Numbered from the stretch's first letter, positions 37,851-46,624 are shown. The stretch: 64,000 bases of DNA from Nonomuraea angiospora (GCF_014873145.1 NZ_JADBEK010000001.1:11284001-11348000); one strand, 5' to 3'. Numbers and translations are program-made. Notes: a model not told the origin generated them from the letters alone.

Positions 37851-39107
37851 ATGGACGTGTCTGACCATGGTGGCCGCCGGGCTCTGGTTGTCGGATTGGG
37901 CATCAGTGGGATCGCTGCGGCGTTGCGGCTGCGGCAGATCGGGTGGACGCCGGTCATCGTCGAGCGGAGTGCCGCGCGGCGGTCCGGTGGATACTTCATC
38001 GCGTTGTTCGGTGCCGGGCGGGCCGCCGCCGAGCGCCTGGGCATCCTCGATGGACTGGTCGACCGGGATCCGGACGGTGCCAGCTACGACATCGACCGGA
38101 CCGGGAGGCGGCGGCCCGGGTTCAGCTTCAAGGACTTTCCCGGCCGCCCGTGGATGATGATGCGGGGAGACGTGGAGGAGGCCGGGTTCGCCGCGTTGCC
38201 GTCCGACGTCGAGATCCGGTACGCCACCGTACCGACCAGAATCGAGCAGGACGCCGAGGGGGTCGACGTGACGCTGGCCACCACCGGCGGGATGTCGGCC
38301 ACCGAGCGTTTCGATCTGGTCGTCGGCGCGGACGGGCTGCGGTCCACGGTGCGGCAACTGGTGTTCGGGCCCGACGAGAAGTATCGGCGGCGGATGAACT
38401 GCATGGCGGTCGCTTACCAGCTGCCCCGTGCGCTCCCCGCTCACGAGCAGACCGACTGCGTCATCCTCATGGAGCCCGGACGGTCGATGTGGACCTTTCC
38501 GGTCAAGGACCAGCCGCCTACCGTGTTGCTGAACTACCTCACCGACGATGTGGAGGCCGAGTTCACCGGGCCGAAGGCTGACAGGGTGCGTGAGGCGTTC
38601 GGTCCAGAGCCGACGGGGCGGATTCTGGGCGCGGCGCTGGACGCGCTGGAGTCGGCCGAGCACGTGCTGTTCGACTCCGTCGAGCAGGTGCACATGGACC
38701 GCTGGCATCGCGGCCGGGTGGTGCTCGTGGGTGACGCGGCCTGGTGCGTGACCCTGTACGCGGGGATGGGCGCCTCGACCGGGATGGCCGGGGCCGATCT
38801 GCTGGGCACCCTGCTGGCCCGCCATCCCCGCAGCGTGTCCAGGGCCCTGGCGCAGTGGGAGTGGCACCTGCGCCCGGCTATCGGCGACCTCCAGGGCAAC
38901 GGGATGCAGATGCGCAGCCTGTTCGTCCCGGCCAACCGGGTGGAACTGGTGCGGCGCAGGGCGCTGACGCGGATGCTCAAGATGCCGGTGATCTCCCGGT
39001 TGTTCGTGCCGTGGCAGCGCAAGGTGACGTCGATGAAGGAGATGGATTTCGCCCATCCCGACTTCGCCCACCCCGGTCCCGCGCGTCCGGCCCCGGCGCC
39101 CGCCTGA
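37851..39107 (+). CDS. Class A FAD-dependent monooxygenase, paralogue of the gene at 1923
   Basis: 418 residues from the ATG at 37851, after GAGGAGGGAGATC. FAD motif VVGLGISGIAAALRLRQIG, middle motif VVGADGLRSTVRQLVFGP, and C-terminal RVVLVGDAAWCVTLYAGMGA. It is collinear with the 1923-3146 protein over its whole length, with identical blocks such as GDAAWCVTLYAGMGA and DRWHRGRVVLVGDAA. The Pro/Ala-rich tail (HPGPARPAPAPA) is extra. The preceding AhpD-like gene is its probable operon partner. Confidence 0.85.
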   Translation: MDVSDHGGRRALVVGLGISGIAAALRLRQIGWTPVIVERSAARRSGGYFIALFGAGRAAAERLGILDGLVDRDPDGASYDIDRTGRRRPGFSFKDFPGRPWMMMRGDVEEAGFAALPSDVEIRYATVPTRIEQDAEGVDVTLATTGGMSATERFDLVVGADGLRSTVRQLVFGPDEKYRRRMNCMAVAYQLPRALPAHEQTDCVILMEPGRSMWTFPVKDQPPTVLLNYLTDDVEAEFTGPKADRVREAFGPEPTGRILGAALDALESAEHVLFDSVEQVHMDRWHRGRVVLVGDAAWCVTLYAGMGASTGMAGADLLGTLLARHPRSVSRALAQWEWHLRPAIGDLQGNGMQMRSLFVPANRVELVRRRALTRMLKMPVISRLFVPWQRKVTSMKEMDFAHPDFAHPGPARPAPAPA

Positions 39108-39180
39108 ATATGCGCGGTGGTGTCACTTGCGCGGCCTCTCGTTCGTCGTACTGGTGTAAGCCCCTGTCCTGGAGGTTGCG

Positions 39181-39519
39181 ATGCAGTACGCCCTGCTGAT
39201 CTACGCCGAGCCCGGCTACCTGGAGACGTCGTCGGATGAGGAGCGTGCGGCGGCGTACGCCGAGTATTTCGCGATGGCCGACGACGACCGCTACGTCAGT
39301 GCCGCGCAGTTGCAGGCCGCGGAGATGGCGACCTGCGTGCGGCTGTCCGGCGGCCGGACGCTGACGACCGACGGCCCGTTCGCCGACACCAAAGAGGTGC
39401 TGGGCGGCTTCTGCCTGATCGAGGCCGCTGACCTGGACGGAGCGCTCGAATTGGCGGCGCGCGTTCCGGCCCTGCGGTTCGGCGGCACCGTGGAGGTCAG
39501 GCCGGTGGTGCGGCTCTGA
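39181..39519 (+). CDS. YciI/DGPF-domain protein
   Basis: 112 residues, start behind GGAGGTTGCG. The signature TDGPFADTKEVLGGFCLIEA defines DGPF proteins of the YCII superfamily. These are almost always encoded next to ECF42 sigma factors, and the next gene starts 2 bp downstream and is exactly that type. Their biochemical role is unknown; involvement in oxidative or antimicrobial stress responses has been proposed for the group. Confidence 0.85.
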   Translation: MQYALLIYAEPGYLETSSDEERAAAYAEYFAMADDDRYVSAAQLQAAEMATCVRLSGGRTLTTDGPFADTKEVLGGFCLIEAADLDGALELAARVPALRFGGTVEVRPVVRL

Positions 39520-39521
39520 GC

Positions 39522-40679
39522 GTGCTGGAGGAGGTGTTCCGCGACGAGTGGGGCCGGGTGCTGGCCTCGCTGGTCGGATTCCTCGGTGACTTCGACCGGG
39601 CTGAGGAGGCGGCGCAGGAGGCGTTCGCCATCGCGGCGGAGCGCTGGCCGGCTTCAGGCGTGCCGGACACTCCGGGCGCGTGGCTGGTGACGACGGCCCG
39701 GAACTGGGCGATCGACCGGATCCGACGGGAGCGCACCCTGGCCCAGAAGGTCCACCTGCTGCCGGCGCCGGAGGCCATCGTGGACGAGTTCGACGACACG
39801 CTGATCAAGGACGAGCGGCTTGAGCTGATCTTCGCCTGCTGTCATCCGGCGCTGCCGCTGGAGGGGCAGGTGGCGCTCACGCTGCGTGCCCTCGGTGGCC
39901 TCCAGACCGTGGAGATCGCCCGAGCGTTCATGGTCTCGGAGGAGACCATGAAGCGGCGCCTGACCCGTGCGAAGGCCAAGATCAAGGCGACCGGGATCCC
40001 GTTCGCGGTCCCGGGCGCGCGTCTGCTGCCCGAACGGCTCGACGCGGTGCTGGCGGTCATCTACCTGATCTACAACGAGGGCTACAGCGGCCGGATCGAT
40101 CTCGGCGCCGAAGCCATCCGGCTGGGGCAGGTGCTGGCCGAGCTGATGCCGCGGGAGCCGGAGGCGCTCGGGCTACTGGCGCTGATGATGATTCACCACG
40201 CGCGGCGGCGGGCCCGGTTCTCCGGTGATGATCTCGTACTGCTCGACGATCAGGATCGGTCGTTGTGGGACCTGCGGCAGATCGCGGCGGGGCGGGCGGT
40301 GCTGGATCGGGCGATGGCGCTGCGCGGGCGCGGCGCGTACGTCGTGCAGGCCGCCATCGCCTCGCTCCAGGCGCGTGAGCGCATCGACTGGCCGCAGGTC
40401 GCCGAGCTGTACCGGCGGCTGGCCGACCTGACCGGCTCGGCGGTGGTCGAGCTCAACCGTGCCGTGGCGGTCGCCCAGGCCGGCGATCCCGCCGCGGCCT
40501 TGCGTGCCGTCGATGACCTCGACCTGGACGGCTACCTGTATTTCCACTCGACGCGGGGGGAGTTGCTGCGGCGGCTGGGCCGTGACGCCGAGGCCCGGAC
40601 GGCCTACCGGCGCGCCCTTGCGCTGGCCGCCTCAACCCCCGAGCGGCGATTCCTGACCCGGCGCCTCGAACAGCTCTGA
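39522..40679 (+). CDS. ECF42-type RNA polymerase sigma factor
   Basis: 385 residues from GTG 39522. Sigma region 2 (FLGDFDRAEEAAQEAFAIAA, AWLVTTARNWAIDRIRRER), region 4 (LTLRALGGLQTVEIARAFMV, ETMKRRLTRAKAKI), then a long C-terminal extension with VIYLIYNEGYSGRIDLGAEA and TPR-like helices (ELNRAVAVAQAGDPAAALRA; GRDAEARTAYRRALALA). The extension and the DGPF gene upstream identify ECF42. This group has no anti-sigma factor; the extension is thought to regulate activity. Confidence 0.9.
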   Translation: MLEEVFRDEWGRVLASLVGFLGDFDRAEEAAQEAFAIAAERWPASGVPDTPGAWLVTTARNWAIDRIRRERTLAQKVHLLPAPEAIVDEFDDTLIKDERLELIFACCHPALPLEGQVALTLRALGGLQTVEIARAFMVSEETMKRRLTRAKAKIKATGIPFAVPGARLLPERLDAVLAVIYLIYNEGYSGRIDLGAEAIRLGQVLAELMPREPEALGLLALMMIHHARRRARFSGDDLVLLDDQDRSLWDLRQIAAGRAVLDRAMALRGRGAYVVQAAIASLQARERIDWPQVAELYRRLADLTGSAVVELNRAVAVAQAGDPAAALRAVDDLDLDGYLYFHSTRGELLRRLGRDAEARTAYRRALALAASTPERRFLTRRLEQL

Positions 40680-40801
40680 GCCGGCTGTCCCCCCGGCGGC
40701 CGCTCGTTCGTCGCCTGGATATGAGCGACAACCCTCCCGGCCTTCCGCCCGAGCGGCAGCGAAATGCCCCGAACTTCGACGGCAACAGGTGAGACGCCTT
40801 T

Positions 40802-41173
40802 ATGAACGTGTTCTTGTGGATCGCGCAGGCGATCCTTGCCGCCATGTTCGCCATGTCCGGCCTGGAGAAACTCGTCCGGCCCAAGGACAAGCTGGCCGGC
40901 AAGTATCCGTGGACGCAAACGTTCTCCCAGACGGCCGTGCGGTCCATCGGCGTGATGGAGCTGCTGGGCACGATCGGGCTGATCGTGCCGGCCGCCACCG
41001 GGATCGCACCCGTCCTGACGCCGATCGCCGCGACTGGGCTGGCGATCATGATGATCCTGGCCGGGGCCCTGCACATCCGCAGGAAGGAGCCGTCCGGGCT
41101 GATGACCACCGCCGTCCTGCTCGTGCTCTGCGCGCTCGTCGCCTGGGGGCGGTTCGGCCTCTACGGCTGGTGA
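40802..41173 (+). CDS. DoxX family membrane protein
   Basis: 123 residues with four membrane helices (IAQAILAAMFAMSGLEKLVR; VMELLGTIGLIVPAATGI; ATGLAIMMILAGALHIRRKE; TAVLLVLCALVAWGRFGLYG). DoxX proteins are linked to redox or thiosulfate/quinone functions and to detoxification complexes, but the specific role is unknown. It follows the ECF42 gene by 122 bp and may be a target of it. Confidence 0.85.
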   Translation: MNVFLWIAQAILAAMFAMSGLEKLVRPKDKLAGKYPWTQTFSQTAVRSIGVMELLGTIGLIVPAATGIAPVLTPIAATGLAIMMILAGALHIRRKEPSGLMTTAVLLVLCALVAWGRFGLYGW

Positions 41174-41225
41174 CCGTGGGCCGGACCACCACTCGTACGT
41201 ACGTCTCGATCTGAGGAGCGATCAC

Positions 41226-41663
41226 ATGACCACCATCGAAGCCGTGAACAACAAGGCGGCGCTCCGGCGCTTCCACGAAGCCGTCAGCACCGGCGACGCG
41301 GAGATCATCTCCAAGACGATCGACGAGGTCGTCCACCCGGATGTGCTGATCCGCACGCCTTTGCCCATCGCCACGACGGGGACGCAGGCGATGAAAGAGG
41401 TGCTGGCGGTGCTCCATCGGGCCTTTCCCGACATCAACGTGCACATCGAGGACGTGATCGCCGAGGGGGACAAGGTGGTCACCAGGAACACGGTCACCGG
41501 GACCCACCAGGGCGAGTACATGGGCATCGCGCCGACCGGCAGGTCCATCACGTACAAGGAGATCCTGATCGCCCGCTTCGCCGAAGGGCGGATCGCCGAG
41601 ACCTGGGCGGTCGTGGACGTTCTCTCGCAGATGCGGCAGCTCGGGGTGTTCCCGGCCCCGTAG
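41226..41663 (+). CDS. SnoaL-like/ester cyclase family protein
   Basis: 145 residues, start behind AGGAGCGATCAC. The SnoaL fold is indicated by LRRFHEAVSTGDAEIISKTI, VHPDVLIRTP, FPDINVHIEDVIAEGDKVVT, and the conserved TGTHQGEYMGIAPTGRSITY (ester cyclase pattern TGTH.G...G..PTG). Function is unknown beyond the fold. 52 bp after the DoxX gene on the same strand. Confidence 0.85.
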   Translation: MTTIEAVNNKAALRRFHEAVSTGDAEIISKTIDEVVHPDVLIRTPLPIATTGTQAMKEVLAVLHRAFPDINVHIEDVIAEGDKVVTRNTVTGTHQGEYMGIAPTGRSITYKEILIARFAEGRIAETWAVVDVLSQMRQLGVFPAP

Positions 41664-41789
41664 CCCACCCCCCACTGGCCAGCCGTTCGCGAGGCGAGGG
41701 CTCGGCCTGGATGATCTGTCCCGCCCGGCGTGGCCGGCGCCGAGCCGCGGTGACGCCGGCGGCCCACCCGCGGAACGCTTCCGCCGGCA

Positions 41790-42036
41790 ACCGGTCGCCG
41801 CGAGCAACGGCTTGCCCTACGACAGCCTGGAGGACTCCGTCGCCCGCGGCTCGGCGCTGATCGGCAGCCCCGCGCAGATCACCGACAAGCTGCTCGCCCT
41901 GCACGCCGGCTTCGGCAACGATCTGTTCGGCGTCGGCTTCGAGGGCTTCTTCTTCACCGACGCCGCCACCACGCGGGGCCACCTGGAGCGCTTCTTCGCC
42001 GAGGTGGTGCCGGTCATTCGCGCCGAGCTGCGCTGA
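41790..42036 (+). pseudogene. C-terminal fragment of an LLM-class flavin-dependent oxidoreductase
   Basis: Reads SNGLPYDSLEDSVARGSALI GSPAQITDKLLALHAGFGND LFGVGFEGFFFTDAATTRGH LERFFAEVVPVIRAEL. The G-S-P-x-Q-I-x-D-K-L and F-x-x-E-V-x-P-x-I/L-R motifs are the end of bacterial luciferase-like oxidoreductases (about 340 residues when intact). Only the last 75 codons remain. Confidence 0.65.
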
Positions 42037-42385
42037 CCTGCGGGCTCAGGCCCGCCACGGCGAGCCGGAACAGCCGCTCCGCCCGGGCGGCGGGATCGGG
42101 ATGGTGCTCGGTCGCGAGGACGATGCCGACGATCAACGCGATCAGGTCGGCGACGGTGACGCCTTCCGCCACCACGCCATCTCGCACGGCGCGGCGCAGC
42201 AGCGGATCGCCCGCCTTCTCCATCATCGCCGAGCAGGTGTTCTCATGCACCGAGCCGGGCTCGGCCCCCTCGTAGGACAGCGCCGCCGCCAGCTCTCGCG
42301 CCGCGACGCAGTAGGCGACGACGTCACCGAGCCAGCTCAGGAGCGCCACGCGGCCGTCGCCCGTCAACCTCATCGAAGGCGCGAA
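42014..42385 (-). pseudogene. TetR-family regulator, C-terminal domain only
   Basis: Minus-strand frame ending at 42014 gives RLTGDGRVALLSWLGDVVAY CVAARELAAALSYEGAEPGS then LLRRAVRDGVVAEGVTVADL IALIVGIVLATEHHPDPAAR AERLFRLAVAGL, the ligand-binding domain of TetR regulators of the NmrA/SDR-neighbour type. The HTH is absent; upstream of about 42385 the same frame runs through the antisense of the NmrA remnant. Its 3' end overlaps the LLM fragment. Confidence 0.6.
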
Positions 42386-42794
42386 GGCCGCGGGAGTGCC
42401 GCAGTTCGTGCACACATCCACCAGCGGCGCCGGCCGCCACACCGAGACCCCTGGCCGGGAGGTGGTGGCGGCCCCGCTGAACGCCAAGGCCGCGATCGAG
42501 GAGCGTGCCCGTACGGCCGGCTTTCCCCACTGGACGATCCTCAAGCCGGCCTTCTTCATGGACAACTTCCTGCCATCCATGGCGCTCCTCTCCCGCGCGC
42601 TGGGCACGCCCCTGGCCGCGCCGGACATGACCGAGGAGCAGGCACTCGCCGCCGGCACGCCGGCGATGGGCAGCTCCCACGAGTGGCTGAACGTGGCCGG
42701 CCAGCCAGCCCGGCCCCAGTACGCCAGGGACCTCGGCCTTCGGCTGACCAGCTTCGAGGAATGGGCGTGGCAGCACCTGCGGCCCGCGGCATGA
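42385..42794 (+). pseudogene. NmrA-like NAD(P)-binding protein, internally deleted
   Basis: VPQFVHTSTSGAGRHTETPG, then AKAAIEERARTAGFPHWTIL KPAFFMDNFLPSMALLSRAL GTPLAAPDMTEEQALAAG and SSHEWLNVAGQPARPQYARD match NmrA-like redox-sensor proteins. The N-terminal Rossmann motif is missing and about 80 residues between NFLPSMA and L-G-T-P-L-A-A-P are deleted. It abuts the TetR fragment head to head; an original divergent TetR/NmrA pair probably collapsed by deletion. Confidence 0.65.
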
Positions 42795-42884
42795 CCCACT
42801 GAGCGACAGTCCAGTGCCCGCCCGGTCCGGCTCTCGCCACCGCATGACACTGGTCCTGTCACGACTCCTCACGGGCGGCGGCGC

Positions 42885-42990
42885 CTACCGCGCCGCCGTC
42901 ATCGACGGCGGACAGGCGAGGATGCGGAGCGCCTCGGCGATCTCATCGGGTTCGGCCACCCGGCCGGGTGGCCGAGCACCGGCGGGGTCA
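42885..42990 (-). pseudogene. C-terminal fragment of a short-chain dehydrogenase
   Basis: GRVAEPDEIAEALRILACPP SMTAAR ending in TAG resembles the G-R-x-x-x-P-x-E-I-A-x-x-x-x-x-L-A end of SDR proteins. Only about 30 codons remain, adjoining the 3' end of the XRE regulator gene. Confidence 0.4.
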
Positions 42991-43809
42991 TGTCCGCATG
43001 ACGGACGCGAGGAGCGCCAGCTTGTCGGCGCTGTCGGTGCCGGGGTCAGGGTGGAGGACGACGAGCGTCTGACCTGTCGCCCCGCTGACGCCCAGTCTCT
43101 CCCGGTTCAGCCACAGGCCACCGACCTGGGGGTGGTCGATGTGCTTGGGTGTGCCTTCGCACGTGTTCACGTCGTGGCGGGCCCAGAGCCTGCTGAAGTG
43201 AGGGCTGGCGAGGGAGAGCTCGCCGACGAGTTCGATGAATCGGGGGTCGTCCGTGTCGGTGCCGACGGACTCGCGGAAGCCGGCGACCATGCCCTGCGCG
43301 GCGTCCTCCCAGTCCGGGTAGAGGGCCTGCTCGGCGGGGTCGAGGAACACGTCCTGCAGGCGGTTGCCCCCCGCCACGAGTCGCGGCGACAGAGCGGTCG
43401 CCAGCGCGTTGGCGGTGAGGACGTCGAAGTAGCGGCCCTCCACGTACGCGGGGAGCGGGAGCGTGACGACGAGCTTGGCGACGCCCGGAGGGACGGTCTC
43501 CTTCCGGGGGCGCCGCCGTCGCCGCCGGGGTTTTCCCGCCCCGAGGCGTAGCAGGTAGGCCGTCGCGTCGTCGTCGAGTTGCAGCACGCGGGCGAGGGAC
43601 TCGAGGACCTGCGCGGAGGGGTTGCGGTCGCGGCCCTGCTCCAGGCGCAGGTAGTAGTCGGCGCTGATGCCGGCGAGCATCGCGACCTCCTCCCGGCGCA
43701 GGCCCGGCACGCGCCGTACGCCAACGGAGGGGATGCCGGCCTGTGCAGGAGTGACGAGCTCCCGGCGGGCGCGTACGTAATCGCCCAGAAGGTTGGATTC
43801 GTCGCTCAT
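42988..43809 (-). CDS. XRE-family regulator with MmyB-like ligand domain
   Basis: 273 residues from the ATG at 43809 (MSDESNLLGDYVRARRELVT). Residues 8-75 hold the HTH (VPGLRREEVAMLAGISADYY LRLEQGRDRNPSAQVLESLA). Residues 110-273 are the MmyB-like domain (YVEGRYFDVLTANALATALS; NRLQDVFLDPAEQALYPDWE; VGELSLASPHFSRLWARHDV), which binds fatty acyl or similar ligands. These regulators are typically divergent from the gene they control, here the alpha/beta hydrolase at 43968 (158 bp between). Confidence 0.85.
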   Translation of the reverse strand: MSDESNLLGDYVRARRELVTPAQAGIPSVGVRRVPGLRREEVAMLAGISADYYLRLEQGRDRNPSAQVLESLARVLQLDDDATAYLLRLGAGKPRRRRRRPRKETVPPGVAKLVVTLPLPAYVEGRYFDVLTANALATALSPRLVAGGNRLQDVFLDPAEQALYPDWEDAAQGMVAGFRESVGTDTDDPRFIELVGELSLASPHFSRLWARHDVNTCEGTPKHIDHPQVGGLWLNRERLGVSGATGQTLVVLHPDPGTDSADKLALLASVMRT

Positions 43810-43967
43810 GTTCCCACGGTAATTCACGCACCTTCGTGCGTGCCTGGTCCCCTGACCCCCAGGAGCGCGGGGGCTCTGGCTCCGCCAGCGGGTGAGCGGA
43901 AACCTCATTCCCGGCACGAACACCGGCGAAACCGGCCGGTGGTCTTCCGCGACCAAGGAGCTACACC

Positions 43968-44693
43968 ATGTCGACATATTTGCTGGTACACGGGGCCTGG
44001 CACAGCGGGGAATGCTGGGAGCGGGTGGTCCCGTTGCTGGCCTCGGCCGGGCATCGGGTGGTCGCGCCGTCGCTGACCGGCTACGGCGACAAGGCGCATC
44101 TGCTCGGCCCCGACGTGGGCCTGGACACGCACGTCGACGACATCGTCAGGCTGATCACCGAGGAGGACCTCACCGACGTGATCCTGGTGGGCCACAGCTA
44201 CGCCGGGCTGGTCATCTCCGCCGCTGCCAACCGGGTCCCGGATGGGATCGCCCATCTGGTCTATCTCGACGCGATGGTCCCCGAGGACGGCGAGAGCGCG
44301 GTGGACGTGCATCCCATGACCCGGGCCCTCATCGACCGCGCCGCGGAGTCCGGGATCGGCTGGCGGATCCCGCCGATGCCCGAGCTGCCGCCGCCTCTGG
44401 GCCTGTTCGGGGTCACCGACCCGGCGGACGCGGCGTGGCTGCGGGCGATGTTGTCGGATCAGCCGGTGCTCTGCCTCGTCCAACCGGTCCGGCTGGACAA
44501 CCCGGCCGTGCGCACCATACCCCGGACTCACATTCACTGCGTCGCCGGCGTACCGGAGGGCATCGAGCGGCGGCCCGTTCCGGCGATTCAGCCCAATGGC
44601 AGCCCGGCGCAGGTGTGGGAACTGCAGACGGGACACGACTGCATGATCACCATGCCGGCCGAGCTCACCGAACTGCTGCTCAAGCTCGGCTGA
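43968..44693 (+). CDS. Alpha/beta hydrolase
   Basis: 241 residues. Oxyanion region TYLLVHGAWHSGECWERVV, nucleophile elbow VILVGHSYAGLVI (Ser of GHSYAG), acid near the QPVRLDNPAV region and catalytic His in QTGHDCMITMP. The short family with Y-L-L-V-H-G-A-W-H-x-G resembles salicylate-esterase-like/RsbQ-type plant and bacterial esterases. Divergent from the XRE gene; the opposite strand of its 3' half is the run-on of the PPOX gene. Confidence 0.85.
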   Translation: MSTYLLVHGAWHSGECWERVVPLLASAGHRVVAPSLTGYGDKAHLLGPDVGLDTHVDDIVRLITEEDLTDVILVGHSYAGLVISAAANRVPDGIAHLVYLDAMVPEDGESAVDVHPMTRALIDRAAESGIGWRIPPMPELPPPLGLFGVTDPADAAWLRAMLSDQPVLCLVQPVRLDNPAVRTIPRTHIHCVAGVPEGIERRPVPAIQPNGSPAQVWELQTGHDCMITMPAELTELLLKLG

Positions 44694-45137
44694 CTCGGGG
44701 GTCCGCTGGAACGGGATCCGGCGTTGCCGAGGTTTCGCTGATCGGCGAGCCGCCGCTCTTCCTTTGCCGAAGTAGGTGTCCTCGATGGTGACGCTGCTGT
44801 GCAGGCCCCAGCTGATGGTCCTTGCCGGGCGCAGCAGGATCAGCGGCCGGTCGCCGTCGATCGCCTCGGCGTTTCCGCGGATCTCCACACCGCGCGGCCG
44901 CCATGGCGGCAGCACGTCGTCGATGACCAGTGCGGCGCGGCCGTTGCGCGCGATGTCACGGAACTTCCTGGAGCGGGCGAGATTGCGCCCGCCGATCTCG
45001 ATGAGCGTGCCGGTCTCGTCGAGGGACCAGCCGACGGGTACGACGTGCGGCATGCCGTTGGCGCCGACGGTGGCCAGGCGCCCCAGCAGCCGCTCGCCGC
45101 GCAGGTAGGCCAGCTCGCGTTCGCTGAAGATGCTCAT
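44680..45137 (-). pseudogene. PPOX-class (F420-type) oxidoreductase, probably frameshifted near its end
   Basis: ATG 45137 overlaps the MFS stop (ATGA). MSIFSERELAYLRGERLLGR LATVGANGMPHVVPVGW, DIARNGRAALVIDDVLPPWR PRGVEIRGNAEAID and ARTISWGL are standard for PPOX/F420 proteins of 130-150 residues. After DTYFGKG (near 44770) this frame runs on, without a stop, to 43905 antisense to the hydrolase. A one-base shift there instead gives KSGGSPISETSATPDPVPAD and a stop at 44680, a plausible natural end. So a single-base lesion or sequencing error is likely. Confidence 0.65.
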
Positions 45138-46519
45138 GCCGGCACCGTCCGCAGGACGCGCACGGCGTACGGTGAGACCGCGACCCCGAGGACCGCCACG
45201 CCTCCCGCCAGCCAAAACAGGATGGTGAAGGCCGAGTCGGGCACGGCCACGGCCCGCCCGCCGCTGCCGGAGGCGATCACGGCGGCGGCGAGCTGGCTGC
45301 CGACGACACCGCCGACGGTGCGGGCGATGTTGTTGAGCCCGTTCGCGGTGCCGGTCCTGGCCGGTGGCACGATGTCGGCGATCAGCTTGGGCAGCGCCCC
45401 CATGACGAGCCCGGACCCTGTGCCGACCATCCCGTAGAACACCAGATGATGCCAGTACGCGCCGTGCGCGATGGCGATCAGCGCCGATCCCGCGGCCATC
45501 GCCAGGAACCCGATCGCCAGCGGCCAGCGGGAGCTGAACGCCTCCGAGATCCGGCCGACCGCCATGCCTGCCGGGATGATGGCCAGCATGCCGGGCAGCA
45601 TCAGCAGGCCGGCGACCGTGACCGAGGCGCCGAAGCCGGCCCCGTCCGGGCCGGGCTGTTGCTGGGCGAACAGCGGGATCGCCACGTAGAAGAAGTACGA
45701 CCCCGCGCCGAACAGCAGCGCGGCCAGGTGCGTGGCCAGCATCGGCCGGTCGGTCAGCTCTGCGACGTCGATGAGTGCGTCACTCCTGCGCCGCTCCAGG
45801 ACCAGCAGGGCGGCCGCGAGCAGCGCCCCGAGCGCGAACAGGCCGAGCACCGGTGCCGAGGACCACCCCCACGAAGGGCCCTGGGTGAGGGCGAGCAGCA
45901 CCGCGACCAGGCTGAGGCCGAGCAGCAGCGAGCCCGGCACGTCGAGCCCGCCGGAGGCGGCGCGCTCGCCGCGAGGTACCCATCGCGCGACCATGCCCAG
46001 GCTGATCAGCGCCAGCAGCGCGCCGAGGACGAACAGGTAGCGCCACGACAGCCGGTCGGCGAGCAGTCCGCCGACCACCAGCCCGGCTCCGGCCCCCGCG
46101 CCGACGATGCCGGACACCAGGCCCATCGCGGACGCCAGTCGTTGTCTGGGCAGCGCCTCGCGCAGGATCGCCATCGACAGCGGCACCACCGCCAGCGCCG
46201 CGCCCTGCACGACGCGGGCGGCGATGAGCTGGGCGATGTCCTGGGCGAGCGCGGCGCCGGCCATGCCGACGGCGTACGCGGCGAGCACGCCGACCATCAC
46301 GCGGCGCTTGCCGTACAGGTCGCCGAGCCGTCCGAGCAGCGGGGTGAGCACCGCGCTGGACAGCAGGAACGCGCTGAGGATCCAGGCCGACCAGGCCGGT
46401 GTGGTGCGCAGTTCGCGGGTGAGCAGGCCGAGTGCGGGAACGACGACCGTCTGCATCAGGGAGTAGCCGAAGACCGTCGTGACGAGCGCCGTCACGATCT
46501 GCCGGGGGGTTGTCGGCAT
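45134..46519 (-). CDS. MFS transporter (DHA2-like drug/solute exporter)
   Basis: 461 residues from the ATG at 46519, behind GGAGGTGAG. About 14 membrane segments; the loop 2-3 motif A is GRLGDLYGKRRVMVG, motif B LIAARVVQGAALAVVPLSMA, motif C SGIVGAGAGAGLVVGGLLAD. This resembles the 14-helix drug-exporter group. It is divergent from a MarR gene with a large palindrome in the spacer, so it is very likely a MarR-controlled exporter. The downstream PPOX gene is coupled by a 4-bp overlap. Confidence 0.9.
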   Translation of the reverse strand: MPTTPRQIVTALVTTVFGYSLMQTVVVPALGLLTRELRTTPAWSAWILSAFLLSSAVLTPLLGRLGDLYGKRRVMVGVLAAYAVGMAGAALAQDIAQLIAARVVQGAALAVVPLSMAILREALPRQRLASAMGLVSGIVGAGAGAGLVVGGLLADRLSWRYLFVLGALLALISLGMVARWVPRGERAASGGLDVPGSLLLGLSLVAVLLALTQGPSWGWSSAPVLGLFALGALLAAALLVLERRRSDALIDVAELTDRPMLATHLAALLFGAGSYFFYVAIPLFAQQQPGPDGAGFGASVTVAGLLMLPGMLAIIPAGMAVGRISEAFSSRWPLAIGFLAMAAGSALIAIAHGAYWHHLVFYGMVGTGSGLVMGALPKLIADIVPPARTGTANGLNNIARTVGGVVGSQLAAAVIASGSGGRAVAVPDSAFTILFWLAGGVAVLGVAVSPYAVRVLRTVPA

Positions 46520-46540
46520 GGTCTCACCTCCAGAGTTAAT

Positions 46541-46598
46541 TAGCACAACGAACAGTTCGTAGTGCTAACAACATAGTTTGGACTACGAACTGTTCGCA
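46541..46598. promoter_or_regulatory. MarR operator: 29-bp palindrome plus second copy of its core
   Basis: 46541-46569 reads TTAGCAC-A-ACGAAC-A-GTTCGT-A-GTGCTAA, symmetrical at every position except three (8, centre, 22). The core ACGAAC-N-GTTCG recurs at 46586-46598 (ACGAACTGTTCGC). Both lie in the 105-bp spacer between the divergent MFS and MarR genes, where MarR dimers would be expected to bind. The 24-bp step between the two core centres (37 bp centre to centre) would allow two dimers. Confidence 0.75.
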
Positions 46599-46624
46599 AC
46601 TACACTCGGCGGCAGGAGGTGTGG

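Noticed and set aside
33412..39107. Natural-product gene cluster suggested by a P450, an epimerase and a flavin monooxygenase
   Set aside because: No PKS, NRPS, terpene or RiPP core gene; the three genes are separated by remnants, lie on different strands and have no shared operon.
46541..46569. CIRCE-like heat-shock operator (TTAGCAC...GTGCTAA)
   Set aside because: CIRCE has 13 bp between these arms (TTAGCACTC-N9-GAGTGCTAA); here there are 15 and the interior is itself palindromic. The flanking genes are MarR and an exporter, not chaperones.
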